Positions 10,906-21,814 of a stretch of 64,000 nucleotides of DNA are shown here, one piece after another. The position numbers were made by a program, and so were the translations under genes. The stretch spans positions 106,228,582 through 106,292,581 of the forward strand of contig OX235273.1 of the NCBI GenBank assembly GCA_944472155.2. The letters run 5' to 3'. Under the pieces are notes generated by a model. It searched no databases, had not been told where the DNA came from, and saw only the letters and a program-made list of their open reading frames with translations. This DNA comes from Trichobilharzia szidati. Lineage: Eukaryota; Platyhelminthes; Trematoda; Strigeidida; Schistosomatidae. Position 1 is the stretch's first letter; each line of letters begins with the position of its first letter.

Positions 10906-11474
10906 ATAGATAATAATAAACCTCTCCATTATGATCACTGTTGTTATTAACTTTGTGTTTTTCTCTATGAGCCGTTCTTGGTATTATTTCAGCTTTGTAT
11001 ATGTTCCGCTACTTTTCTTCTAAAGGGCAGCTAATAACAAATAACTGGAGGGTATCGACGATGGCTGTTCCCAGAAACACTATCGTATTCGCTCTCTGTT
11101 ATTTCTCGGATTCATTTAATCATCATCGTTATTTGGTCTATCGTTCAATGTACTTTTAGTTGTAGCTTGAACTGCAGGATTCTCGGGCTATGTTTGACCT
11201 GAATTTTGTAAATAGCGTGCGTAGTTATTCAGTCTTTACAGAATGTTAGTACTCTTTCACTTTCTAGGTGATAAAATGTGTTTACATGATTACCACACTC
11301 CAAACAGTCAATGTTAGTGAAACACTGCATGGAATCGAAGCGTATGGAAAGGGTTTAGCATGAATTCTTTATTTATACCATAGGAAAATCAAAAGATGCT
11401 TGTAGGAAACAGATACCTTTTTCTTTGGAAAGCCATCCACTATGCAGTAGATTTATAAACATCTAGTAAAAATT

Positions 11475-11725
11475 TTAATTGATTTTTTAGATTTTCCCAT
11501 CGATTGATTGGAACGAAGTGCTCGGTCTGAGGTTGACATGTCGGCTTCTTGTGAAGATGCTTCGACGATGTCTGGACATTTAATTAGAATTTAATTGGTG
11601 GATGGTGACTAGCAGTGGAATTCAGGACAATGCGCATATCTTCCTGTTTGGGACTCATCAGTGGATGTACCTGCATTCCTGAGTGAGTGATAATTTTCCC
11701 ACAGAGGCTCGAACCCAGTGCACTT
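11475..11725 (-). mobile_element. Sm-alpha-like hammerhead SINE, family A, inverted partner
   Basis: Minus strand: linker TTATCACTCACTCAGGAATG, then CATCCACTGATGAGTCCC with an intact CTGATGA core, stem II loop AAACAGG, then GATA in place of GAAA, and cleavage region TTGTCCTGAATTCC, followed by CACCATCCACC and the inter-unit tail. The A14 change predicts loss of activity. The tRNA head is missing. The unit abuts its plus-strand partner at about 11720. Confidence 0.8.
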
Positions 11726-11985
11726 CGGTCCAACCGGTCGACGGGAAAATCTAAAAATTCAATTAAAATTAATATGACCCGTTGCACAAGAGGTGGCTCT
11801 CGTGGCCCAAATGGCCTAGTGGATGAAACTTTGGCGTTTGAAACTATGGACACTGGGTTTGAGCCTCAGTGGGAAAATCATCACCCACTGGGAAATGCAG
11901 TTACATCCAGATGACAAGTCCCAAATAGGACGAAATGCGCACTATCCTGGATTCCAGTGATAGTCACCATCCACCAATAAAATCT
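11726..11985 (+). mobile_element. Sm-alpha-like hammerhead SINE, family A
   Basis: Plus strand: flank CGGTCGACGGGAAAATC, leader AATATGACCCGTTGCACAAG, head GGCCCAAATGGCCTAGTGG and B-box-like GGGTTTGAGCC, then CATCCAGATGACAAGTCCC, AGGACGAAATGCGC, ATCCTGGATTCC and CACCATCCACCAAT. The core reads ATGACAA (C3 and G8 changed), so it is predicted inactive although both stems are well paired. Confidence 0.85.
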
Positions 11986-11989
11986 AGTA

Positions 11990-13060
11990 AAAATGGTAAG
12001 AAATTTCCAAAATGATCACCAACCAGAGGTTAAAACAAATACCGTAATCAAGATGAATTTGTGTAATTCAAACAGTTACTCAGTAGGACGTTAGTAACTT
12101 GCCTCATTTGGTCATGTAATTATGAATATATATAGCCTAGTTGATGAGATTGTTGAGAAGAAGAATTCTTCAGCTATGATAGAATGTAAAATAAAATTAA
12201 AATATCTGACCAGTCAATCAATCATTTTGACTATATTTTTTACATGTTTTATAACAGTTTATGATGAAAACAGTTTTTCAATTAGAACACAGTTGAAACA
12301 GTTAGTTTTGTATGAAGACGTTTTTTGCTTTTATCTCAAGTTTTAATCTTAGTCAAGAATAAAAACTGACCACATCTCAATTCTCCTGTGTTATCTTCTA
12401 TGGAACATGAATTTTTTCTAATTTTTTTTTTGTAATTTGCATTATTTCATTTTATTTCAGAAACATTTTGTTCAGTTGATTGATCACTGCTTTTTAAAAG
12501 ATTGGATGTCCTGAGAAAGATTATAGTTGTTTCAAATGATGTAGTCAGTGTTTCTGTTAAGTTGCATTCATGAATAATCCTCATCCAGACATTAATGAGA
12601 ACAAAACACTTAGTTCAATGAAGAAGCTCCTGTTGGCGATTTCATTTCCCTCTTTATCTGTACAATCACATATATACACACTGTATTAGCATGAAAAAAA
12701 GTAGCAACAAAAGTGATGAGTTATTACAGTCGTAGTTGTTAATGTTAGCCAATTCATAAAAGGAGTTGAACAAGTGTATAAGAGTTACGTAATAGAATGA
12801 ATAATTTAATAGGTGAGCTGTAATCAGGACGCACATAGAAACGAAGGGAAGCATTATGTTAGAGTTCCAAAGAAACACAAGAGTCCCAAGGAGCTAAAGA
12901 AACATGCAAATAAACAGAAATCAAGTCAGTAAAAATCAATGGAGTTTTTACCATGATAGCAGGAGTGATCGAATACTTTTCTTTTGTATGCATAGCTACC
13001 GTCTCTCTAACTGAATGGCTACTGCTTTAACAATGCAAAGGAGACGAAAGCGTTTTGCCA
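11990..13060. other. No recognised feature
   Basis: AT-rich sequence with short frames only. Small frames near 12122-12346 and 12666-12878 are rich in I, F, L and Y as expected from AT-rich noise. No repeat family seen elsewhere in the window is evident. Confidence 0.5.
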
Positions 13061-13079
13061 TTGGTAAGTTGTCCTTCCC

Positions 13080-13300
13080 CTTGCAGATTACTTTGAATCA
13101 GGGGTTCACAGAAACAGAATGACCAGATCTCGCATTTGGCCACTTCTATATACCTATATCAACTCACCTGTTCTTGTGGAGCCAAGTGCACTGATAGTTC
13201 GATGCGTATCTTGTCTAAAAAAGGAATGAAGAACACTATCCCGCCACATGATTGCAGAGGGGTAGTTATGGCTGTATAAGGGCTGTGATAATAAATGTTT
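13080..13300 (+). mobile_element. Penelope-like element, group 1: endonuclease fragment
   Basis: Plus-strand translation reads HLATSIYLYQLTCSCGAK, CTDSSMRILSKK, then a frameshifted remnant of the EHYPAWL region. The CSCG cysteines are kept while the YIG motif is lost. It lies about 0.8 kb upstream of the longer copy at 14070 in the same orientation, but overlaps it in domain content, so it is a separate insertion. Confidence 0.7.
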
Positions 13301-14069
13301 GCCATTCTATCTCAGCAAACATCGATAAAGTGAAAAATAGCATGTCAAAGGCAGTATGCCTTCATCTTCTTTGCATTGCTGACATCTTAGCCATTCAGTC
13401 AGAAAAACAGCAGCTATGCAGTTGAATAGGTAAAGAATAAAGTGAATTTGGAGACAGGAGCTTATTCTTTGAACTACATACAAATCTATCCATCTATACG
13501 TGTTCTTAAGGTAGAAAAGAATTTAACATCATAAGAGGTGATTTATTTAATTCTAATTTACTTTGAAGTAGGTACTTTTACAATGCATATTATAGAGAAA
13601 GTAAAGTTAATTAGATTATTATGAAGTTATGAGCAATTCAATCGTTCCACCTGGCCAATCCTTGTCCACAAAATGACGTAAACAATATTCTTTTTAGCAT
13701 TACATACCTGCATTCAACTCATACTGATTTTGTTCAGTTTTAAGTTAAGAAAAGTTATGTTTCTTCAGCGAATTGAACTGTCACTGTTCCTTGGTATTTA
13801 ACTATGCAATACAAAATAAAGACTATTGTTTCAGTTTTTAAAGGAAAACAGTGTTATCTCCCGAATCCGAGTACATACACCGACTCTGACAGCTGAAGAT
13901 ATGTGTCCTTTGAAGATTAAAATAGAAAAAATCCCCATTTAGGCATTTAGAAAACAGAAAGATTGGGGGAAGAAATATTTACTTTTCAATTAGATCCTCA
14001 TCACTGGCTCTACTATAATATATATATATATAGCATTTTATTACAATACACAAACATATCGCCACCTTT

Positions 14070-14891
14070 TTGGTAAACTGTAGGGACTTTCGTTTAAGTA
14101 AGAAGACCGATGGTACTTCGAACAGATCAGTACACAGAAAACCTACATGGAACGGTCAGTTGACAAACTTCTACAGTTGGGTACTAATTAGCCTCATGGT
14201 AAACTTGATAATATCTCTGGCGACTAGAATCGGAAAACTCTGCAGTCCTGAATCAATAGAGGAAGAGATCGCCCTCTTAAGGAAGATACTGCTCGAGAAT
14301 GGCTACCCACCCCGTTTTATAGACAAGCATTTTAACCCTAAGACTTACAAAGAACAACCCATTACAGTGCAGAAGAAGATGGTCTACATGAATGTACCCT
14401 TCAAAGGTGACCTTCTGGCTGACACCTTGAAGAAGAGAATATCTACTGCTCTCAGAAGGACATTCTTCGCTGCCACACTACGACTGACATTTTCCTCCCG
14501 GCCATTGTTCTTCAACTACTCTAAAGATAGACTATCGCATTTGACCACTTCCATGTGTATCTACCAATTCACCTGCTCTTGCGGAGCGAGGTATATAGGT
14601 CATTCGATGCGAGTTTTATCTAAAAGAGTTCAAGAACATTATCCCGCCTGGCTACGTAAAGGTAACAAGGGAGCAATAAGGAGCGCCATTATTGAGCATA
14701 TTCTCAACACTGGTCATTCGATTTGCAAGGAGAAGTCGTTCAAAGTCATCTATAAAGTCAAAAGAAGCCTTCCAAAATCGACAAGCTTCCGTATACCTTG
14801 TATTGCCAAAGCCTTAGCGATTTGGATAGAAAAGCCTGATTTATGCACACAGAAGAAACTTCTTCACCCCCTCCTACTACCGTGGGTTTAA
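14070..14891 (+). CDS. Penelope-like polyprotein, C-terminal part (RT thumb connector plus GIY-YIG endonuclease), 5'-truncated
   Basis: An open frame of 273 codons, the best group 1 copy. Residues 1-60 contain SVHRKPTWNGQ (20-30) and the LCSPE motif (58-61), which follow the RT core in PLEs. ENGYPPRFIDKHF is at 76-88 and the NVPFKGD block at 108-114. The GIY-YIG endonuclease begins at CIYQFTCSCG (163-172) with its CxC pair, YIG at 175-177, R181, EH at 189-190, PAWLRKG and IIEHILNTGH (207-216). It ends LLLPWV. PLE endonucleases nick the target so reverse transcription can prime there. The RT catalytic core is absent, so this copy cannot move itself. The first ATG is probably a truncation artefact. 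Confidence 0.85.
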   Translation: MVNCRDFRLSKKTDGTSNRSVHRKPTWNGQLTNFYSWVLISLMVNLIISLATRIGKLCSPESIEEEIALLRKILLENGYPPRFIDKHFNPKTYKEQPITVQKKMVYMNVPFKGDLLADTLKKRISTALRRTFFAATLRLTFSSRPLFFNYSKDRLSHLTTSMCIYQFTCSCGARYIGHSMRVLSKRVQEHYPAWLRKGNKGAIRSAIIEHILNTGHSICKEKSFKVIYKVKRSLPKSTSFRIPCIAKALAIWIEKPDLCTQKKLLHPLLLPWV

Positions 14892-15235
14892 TTTCAAGTT
14901 TATCTGTCATCAACATTTTTGTTATCAAATTTTTTTGCAATTTTCGTATAATAATTTTTTAGTAACTAACCCATTCAATCTTTTCACCTATTATCTAGTT
15001 TATTTTCATAATTGTCTCCATACTCCTTCACTAACATCTAATCTTTCTAAACATGTCTATATTACTTAACCCTACTCACATCTTACCAATCTTCCCCCCA
15101 CTTAGTTACAACTTTGATTATTAATCACACATTTTAATTTCTTTATTATCTTGATGATATAATCAACAACCCACACTAAATGTTATTTTGATTTTGACAA
15201 ACCTAATGTACACACACACACAAAATAATTGTATA
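14892..15235 (+). mobile_element. Probable 3' untranslated part of the 14070 PLE
   Basis: Pyrimidine-rich, AT-rich sequence follows the stop, ending in an ACACACAC tract near 15210-15223. Similar pyrimidine-rich tails follow the group 1 C-termini at 21.56-21.79, 39.4-39.66 and 41.82-42.12 kb, which supports a shared 3' region, although I cannot align it in detail. Confidence 0.5.
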
Positions 15236-15239
15236 TATT

Positions 15240-15298
15240 TGCGACTGGACCATGTGCATGGTCGGCGAGCGTCCTAACCGCTATACCACCGACGCACT
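15240..15298 (-). mobile_element. Isolated tRNA-like SINE head (family D or E)
   Basis: Only the head is present: on the minus strand GTGCGTCGGTGGTATAGCGG, then GTTAGGACGCTCGCCGACC and the CATGCACATGGTC arm. The B box and both bodies are missing, so the family cannot be decided. Confidence 0.75.
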
Positions 15299-15299
15299 A

Positions 15300-16470
15300 T
15301 GAAGGAATTAGGTTTAGATAATAAAAATTTTAAAAAAACATTTAGAGACTGAAACTCAACAAAAAGCATACATTCAGTTCTTAGGGTGTTGTAACACTAA
15401 CTAAAGGTTGTTTCTGTATACAGAGGCTTTTAAAACACCCGAGTAACCCAGGGTTTTCTCCAGATATAATGATTATTTTGAGGGCTGCATGTTTCATGTC
15501 CTTCATGTGCTGGGCAATCGCGCTTGTAAACGCTTTCTCTCATTTCATAGGAAGACTGTCAGAGATCACATCGAACTACCGATTTGCTTCACTTTTATTC
15601 AATATGGCTTTTCATTCATTCCCACCCTCTCCTCTCAAACGTACCATCATCTTATGAATGAATCAATACAGTCTGACTGTCCAATAGTTAACTACCTTAT
15701 GTTCATACCTCTTGTTCCATAGCTATGATAAATTCCCTTTTGAGTTGAAATAACGCTGAAGTATGTCATGGGTTTACATTTACAATAACTTATGCAGTGG
15801 TTTAGGCTGTTAGCAGCTGAAGAAAGATCGTCAAATAGAATGACGACTCCTAGTGAATTCAGAGCTAAATATTTTGTCTAGAAGCATATTGGAAGCTTTG
15901 CAATAAAACTGTCTAGCTCAATAAGTATCTATCTAACTGAACTACTCATCTTTTCGCATTTTTGAAAATGAACTCTGCACAAACCACTGTTGTTCTTGCT
16001 TTATTCAAGTTCATCAGGTGGGAAAAATGCATGAAAAATGAACCCTTTTTATCCTGCATATGTCTTCATTCTTGCCTTATTCAAAATATCAACGGAAACA
16101 GAGGTAAAGGACAGAATTTGTTTTTATTTCAGTGGCTTCTATATTTCTTAAAATCTAAATAAATGAATGAAGCAGTGAGCATCTATTCATTGAGTTCACG
16201 TTTTCAAATGTGGTTAGAGGTAAACTGTAATTTTAAGTTCTTTAAACATGAGGTTAGGTTATTATATAAATAAACTTTTATTCGCCTATTTATTTCTTCA
16301 AGTTGCGTGTATCTGATGAGAAAAGGGTGTGTTGGAACAAATTGGATTGATTGTATGAATCTAATTTTAAACGTTTCACTGGCCAAAGTTTATGTATTCT
16401 GGGGGCAAGATCTGTGAGGAATATACATATATATATATACATAAAATTTGGTTGAGTCTGCTTTAAACGC
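15300..16470. other. No recognised feature; TA microsatellite near 16418-16442
   Basis: Short frames on both strands without family motifs. A TATATATA tract lies at about 16418-16442. Nothing else in the window repeats this segment as far as I can see. Confidence 0.45.
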
Positions 16471-16479
16471 CTTATAACT

Positions 16480-17425
16480 AACTGAATCGTTTAACGTTAA
16501 CTTGAGTGACTGAAATTCCTGACCATATCTGATTATAAACGTTTCTGACCCATATGAAAGAGCTGACTGACTTAGCATTGGTGTTGGAAATCAGAAATAT
16601 ATTCTTTATGCTGTGCAGTACAGAAGATTTCCAAATTGATTTCAGAGTGATGAGGGTCTGTCTTGACTATCCGATTCTAGTTTTGACAGTATGATTCGTG
16701 CCGCCTGTAGTTGGAACGATACCTCCTAGATAAGTGAAGGATGTAATTCCTGTCAAATTTATCCCTTCGATAGTGACTGGTGCTTGTTGTTGTTGGTTGG
16801 TTATCTTCGTTACCTCTATATTCTCTACGTTCACTTGAAGTTCTGTCTTCATTGCCTGCCTCTTCTATTAAATTGTTGGTTTCTGCCCATAAATCTTCGA
16901 GTTTGTTTGACATCAGACAAAAATCATCAGCAGAATCCGTATCTTCTTGAGTCTTCTTATCGTCCTGAAGTAATCCTGTCAGTTTGCTCACAAGCATGGT
17001 CTTCCTCAAAATCAAGTCCACCACATTTCGGATTATCATCCATGACAGTAGGCAGCCTTGTCTTACTCCTTTATTTACTTCAAAAGGCTTCTGTGAGTTT
17101 TCCATTATGGTTCACTTGACACGTGGAATCGTCATATGACTGTTAAATGAGACTGATAAAAATGTGGAACTCTTCATAGAGTTGACGTAGTTTTCAAATT
17201 ACTATTTGGCCAACGCTGTCGATGATGATGAGTAGAATTGCGATTCGATCGGCACATGAGTTGCCTTTGCTGAATCCAGCTTGTTCCTGGCTGGCGGGGT
17301 TCTGCATCGCATACACCTTAATTATCGCCAGGACTACATGTCTTAGCATTTTGATTGGCGCAGAAAAGAGCATCATACTCCACCAGTTCTTGCAGAGGCC
17401 TAAGTCACCTTTCTTTGGAAGATAA
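16480..17425 (-). mobile_element. RTE-type non-LTR retrotransposon fragment (RT core)
   Basis: Minus-strand order: KGDLGLCKNWW, the finger block QEQAGFSKGNSCADRIAIL, the palm motif GVRQGCLLSWM, a catalytic block reading DSADDFCLMS (consensus FADDL), then ITSFTYLGGIVPTTGG and SYGSETF. These are the hallmark blocks of RTE reverse transcriptases. Several frameshifts and stops break it. The 5' endonuclease half and the 3' WIGHTLRR tail are missing. Confidence 0.85.
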
Positions 17426-17964
17426 TGTCTAGAAGAACAGCTTCAGTGTGGTGCGTGCTAATGGTAGGATTTTGTAAGTAGTACAAATAGATATAAACGT
17501 ATTTCATCTTTGATAACATTGAATAGAGGAAGGATGGATTTAATGGAGCAGAGGAGAAATGGACGCTCCTTATGAAGTAACTTATAAAATACCTAAGAAA
17601 GACAAAAGCAGCACAATACGGTCGATATGTGCAAATAGTGATGAGGTAAATGTATTTTTTCATATCTGAACATTAAGTTGAAAAGTGTTGCGCTGCTACA
17701 AAAGTTACTCAGTTAAACTGCAGAGGTAATAGAACACAGTCATATCTTAAACATTCAGATGAGCTACAAACCTTGTCTAACATTTCTAAAAATGAGTCAG
17801 TTTCTTTCAATGACCTGTATTTTGTGTGAAGAACCTGAAAACTCAAAATAATCAATTAAAAAAGTCGAGAAATATTTAATGATCAAACTTTGGTTTGCAG
17901 AGATCTGATTGGTTACAGTTTGATCCACCAAATCAATTAAGAGATCACTTACTCGCATATAACG

Positions 17965-18990
17965 TGGCATGGATCTGATTTGTTTCCAGCCTAATCACTG
18001 ATTGGTATTAATTAGAGAACCACTGAAAATCACCAGGGAGTACTGAGCAACTGTTTCCTCCTCCTTTGTCACTCTTCAGCAGTAAGTAACCTCTTAGCAC
18101 GAAGTCCCCGGATTAGACCTCCCTCTGGAGTGATGAGGACGTCCTGATGAGGAGTCCCAATCCATGAAAACACAACTCTCCAATACTCCGCAGTAGTTTT
18201 CAGTGTCTCTCTAACTGATATCAATCAGTGACTAAACTAGCAATAGCGTTAATTACGTATTTTATTACCAGTTTTGTGTGCAGCTGACGAAAACTATTTG
18301 GAGCGAAATGAATGCATCTTGCAAAAGCAGTTCCGATTGTGTTGGAAAGTATGAAATGCATGTCATTTTTACTTACAAAGCTTTTACAACTAAATAGTTT
18401 GACAAACGCTTCCCAACTGTCTAAACATGTAGAACATGAGAAGAACTCCGATTCCACTTACCGTATTTACTATACATACAAAACATATGCGAGTTCTTAC
18501 GAAGATTTGACAAGATGGTTCCAAATCAGTTGGATCACTGAGTGAAAAGTGGATATACACGTAAAGAAAACTGTATGTTTATAAATCTTATTAAAATTAA
18601 AGTGAATAATTCCTGCCTCCTTTTTGACAGATAGGTCCTTCTTCATTGAAGGTTAATGTACAAGTACACACAACAATTTACATTGTCTGCCGGAATGGAA
18701 TGATACTAAATTTGTGGAACTGTCAAGTCAAATCTTGATCACGGTTCGTTGAATTTTGTTTATTTTGTTTTCTGATGGCTACTAATGACCACCGAGACAT
18801 GTCTGGACATGACTTTTTAAGATGAGATGCGCCATCTTTATGTGTATCTAAATAAACATATATATCGTTGATAGTTTAATTTGTGATTATCCCCCCTAAG
18901 ATGTCTGGGTCAACATTTGAAAGGAAAAGTTGAAAACTTTTATTTCGTTCCTACCGTGATTTATACACCTAAAGTGTTTATATATCTATG
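17965..18990 (+). repeat. Unassigned ~1-kb interspersed repeat, copy 1
   Basis: Colinear, in inverted orientation, with 49320-50290. The left part (17990-18240) is an inverted pair of degenerate family B hammerhead units, with CTGCTGAAGAGTG on the minus strand and GTCCTGATGAGGAGTCCC on the plus. The right part contains the shared blocks GCAGCTGACGAAAACTATTTG, AAAGCTTTTACAACTAAATAG, TTAAAGTGAATAATTC and GTGATTTATACAC. No complete frame and no transposase motif is visible. A family D SINE abuts its right end. Confidence 0.7.
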
Positions 18991-18997
18991 CTTGCCA

Positions 18998-19195
18998 GGT
19001 GCGTCGGTGGTTCAGTTCGATTTCCCGGCTTATGCACTCCTTTACCTCAATTAGACGGTAGTATGCTAGGCAAAGAGGGAAGCAATGTTAGGCGTAAGGC
19101 TATCAAACCCACCGCTACAAAACACCACTACTAATGAAACTTCTAAGCTACATCTTGAAGCCCTATGTTCCACTCGGAACGCAGAAAAATATAAA
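18998..19195 (+). mobile_element. tRNA-derived SINE, family D, head shortened
   Basis: Starts GTGCGTCGGTGG and jumps to a B-box-like GTTCGATTTCCCGGC, so the middle of the tRNA head is deleted. The body is complete: CTCCTTTACCTC, GGGAAGCAATGTTAGGCGTAAG, CTACTAATGAAACTTC, CTTGAAGCCCTATGTTCCAC. Confidence 0.75.
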
Positions 19196-19329
19196 AATAT
19201 ATCTATGAAAATGTGGACAGTGTTCATAGACATCAGTTGCAATGCAGTCTGGCCTCGTTAACGACTGACACAGGTTTCACAAAATACAAGTTTTACTGAA
19301 TATAGTTAATGGCGTTTTGTGTGAAATAC

Positions 19330-19640
19330 GGTAGAAGTCTGATAGGTTACAAGTTTGATCTCTCTTTGACATCAGTCATAGAACCAGTGGAAACAACTTT
19401 GGGGTACTGGACGTCTATTTCGACCTAGTTTGGTACCCTCCATTTGTACGCACCCTCCGCTAGGGGTCAAACCCAGTGAATTTCAGTTACAAGGCGAGCT
19501 AGTAGAGCATCATTTGTGTATATATCACAGACTGGAGCTCAAAAACTACTGGCTCAGCTCCCAGTGGATGAACGGTATACTGGCTCGTCTTGTAACCAGA
19601 AGGTTCTGGGTTAAAACTCCTGTGTGCGTGTGTAGAAAAT
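19330..19640. mobile_element. Inverted pair of hammerhead SINE family B pieces
   Basis: A minus-strand unit (19330-19545) carries GGTACCAAACTAGGTCGAAA, GTCCAGTAC and a tRNA-like head. It is followed by a plus-strand head only (19555-19640) with GGCTCGTCTTGTAACCAGAAG and GGTTCTGGGTTAAAACTCC. The ribozyme core of the minus unit is lost. Confidence 0.7.
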
Positions 19641-20179
19641 AGTTCTTCAAATTAAATAGAAAGAATTATTAAAATTGACCATTTCGCAAAGTATATCTGT
19701 TAGCATTTTCATCAAGTATTTTAAGGCATAAAAGAAATCCACTTGTTTTCAAGAAATTCATCTTATTATCTTTTGGGTAGATGCATTTACTGGGGCATAA
19801 AAAATAACAGAATATGCATTAGATAAGTATCTTCCTTGGGAGAAATCAATTTGCTTTTTCATACTAGACAAAAACAAAATATGAGTTCTATTTTTATTTG
19901 ATTATTTTGGGAAGTATTTTTGACTACGTCAGAGTGAATTGCCTACTGGTCAATTTTTTATAAAAAGAATATTTTTATCTTTTCCGTTATTGATATACAA
20001 CACAGGCCAGTTAACTGAGCTTTCATAATTGATAAAATAGTGTTATAGAAGCTTAATATGTTCATATTTAAAGAAATTTTTAGTACGACAATGTTAGTCA
20101 TGATTTAGAACTCACTTATTTCAAAGGACATTTAGTTTTCAGAGCAACATTGGGATTTTCAGTTTTGTTTGTATATTAA

Positions 20180-20350
20180 ATTCAACTAAGATTTTCCCGT
20201 CTATTCATTGGAGGGAAGCGCTCTATCTCAGGTTAACATGCCGGCTCCTCGTGCTCGATCACTTACTGAAGAGTGCAGGTACATTCAAATGACGAGTCCC
20301 AGATAAGACGAAATGCGCACTGTCCTGGATTCCACTGCTAGTTACCATCA
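20180..20350. mobile_element. Chimeric family A fragment with hammerhead
   Basis: Left part (20180-20265) is the inter-unit tail in minus orientation (GATTTTCCCGTCTATTCATT, GGTTAACATGCCGGCTCC). The right part (20268-20350) is plus-strand: ATTCAAATGACGAGTCCC, AGATAAGACGAAATGCGC, GTCCTGGATTCC. The core has GAAA and a GTC cleavage triplet but C3 is A. The unit is an inversion junction without a tRNA head. Confidence 0.7.
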
Positions 20351-20435
20351 AACAGTTGACTTTATCTGTATGTCTTTACTTTAAAAATACCAAATGACTG
20401 GAACGGAAATAAACTCGTAAAAAGCGAGGAAGATT

Positions 20436-20568
20436 TCATTTTCGACGATTCATTCTCAAAATCTGTACAATCGCATTTATATTTAATAAGCAATCCATAA
20501 GATCAATCAGATACTGGCAAATTTATTCTAGAATATCTATTACACAATATATGGTGTAATCTCTAGTG
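20436..20568 (+). repeat. Inverted repeat arm flanking a PLE remnant (left)
   Basis: Contains TTTTCGACGATTCATTCTC, TCTGTACAATCGCATTTATA and CAGATACTGGCAAATTTATTC. Inverted match at 21815-21955, and a direct relative at 37870-38170. It brackets the group 1 PLE fragment at 20850-21790, so I take it as a PLE terminal sequence. Confidence 0.6.
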
Positions 20569-20654
20569 AGATGACTAAGTGGACTTTAGAAAAAGGAGGC
20601 AGATATTGAGATGAACTAATAAGTGTGAAAAATTGATGTACTGCTTGCTAGAAG

Positions 20655-20842
20655 ACAATCGCGAGCCTGAATAGCTCAGTGATAACGTCTCTGACTGCAG
20701 CACTGGGTGACGCGGGTTTGAACCTCAGAAAGGACATGAGTTCCTTTAAGGTTGCAGATATTCCTTGCTGATGAGTACTAACTATCACGAAACCTAGGCC
20801 ATGCAAGGCTTCCTGCTTATTGCCTTCAACCATCTAATATTA
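20655..20842 (+). mobile_element. Hammerhead SINE, family C, with tRNA-like head
   Basis: The only copy with a clean head: GAGCCTGAATAGCTCAGTG (A-box-like), then GACGCGGGTTTGAACCTC (B-box-like). Body: GGACATGAGTTCCTTTAAGG, TTCCTTGCTGATGAGTACT, ATCACGAAACCTAGG and GCAAGGC, ending AACCATCTAATA. CTGATGA and GAAA are intact, but stem II is poorly paired and the cleavage side is altered (GGCCAT), so activity is doubtful. Confidence 0.8.
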
Positions 20843-20849
20843 TCAGAAG

Positions 20850-21790
20850 AAAATACGACTAGATTTAAAGATCAATAAACGGCCAAACAAACATAGATTG
20901 GATAGATAGTTGATTAACTTCCAGAGCTTCGTCTCACTGACCCGAAAGCAAAACTTATCGCGTACATTGTGCCTAAGGATTTTAAAAATATGTTTGGGAG
21001 ATACGATAGAGATCGAATTATAATCACTATGCGAAACCCTACTGGATAATGGGTATCCACCCAGATTTATCGACGAAATAATCAAAATAAAAGCGTCCGT
21101 CGCCGAAAATTGCTACTGTTCCGAAGAAAACTTTCCTCGTGAACCTATAATTCAGAGGTGATATTGGGGAAGAAAATCTCAGGATACGCTTTTCCAAATA
21201 TCTGGAGAAAAGGTTTTAAGCAGCCACACTACGTATCACATTCACCAGCGGACAGTTGTTAATCTAATCAAGCGTTTAGAACAGGACACCGTTTTTGGGT
21301 CACTTAAATGTGTGTTTATCAGTTTACTTATTCGTGTGGAGCAAAGTATATCGGCCGTAAGCAAAGTCAAGTCCGCAAACGTATTCTGGAACACTGGACA
21401 TCAGACACCCCTGTACGACTGCTTCACAATGCTGCACAGAGTTCCTCAATATCACACCAAAGGTTTTAAGTACACCATCTTGGTTATTGTGGACCTGAAA
21501 CCAAACTCCTGTGTTCAAAAGCACTGCATAAATTTACTGGCCCTATAGTGACTAAAGTGACATTCTTACCACAATTTTCCTTCATTTTATTGTGCAAGTT
21601 TACCTTTATTATTATCGCCCTTATTTTCTTATCACTCTATTACTGTTAACTAATAACATTACATTTTCATACAAATTTTATATAAACGCTTATCGTCTTT
21701 CCACTAGTTTCCGTCCATTTTATACAGTTATTCTGACTAGTCATTTTCACATTTATTACGTTATCTAAATTTCCAACCTTCTTTTCCAAT
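20850..21790 (+). mobile_element. Penelope-like element, group 1: decayed connector and endonuclease plus 3' region
   Basis: Plus-strand blocks: TLLDNGYPPRFIDE, LFVNL-like FKGD remnant, CVYQFTYSCGAKYIGR, VRKRILEHW and FKYTILVIVDL. The first cysteine of the CSCG motif has become Y and the PAWL block is gone. A pyrimidine-rich 3' region follows to about 21790. It is bracketed by the inverted arms 20436-20568 and 21815-21955. Confidence 0.75.
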
Positions 21791-21814
21791 CCTCAGTAAG
21801 TCATCCCACTATAG

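Noticed and set aside
18129..18150. CTGATGAGGAGTCCC as a working hammerhead
   Set aside because: The downstream side reads ATGAAAACAC with no stem II complement and no matching stem I strand. It is a decayed family B unit.
18221..18457. Minus-strand frame, similar to 49840-50010 plus, as a host exon ending in a GT donor
   Set aside because: Both copies share an internal stop in the wider frame and lie in a duplicated repeat with SINE pieces. Residue similarity is explained by nucleotide similarity.
20290..20335. Family A hammerhead as active
   Set aside because: GAAA, stems and GTC are good but C3 is A, which breaks the C3-G8 pair required for catalysis in known hammerheads.
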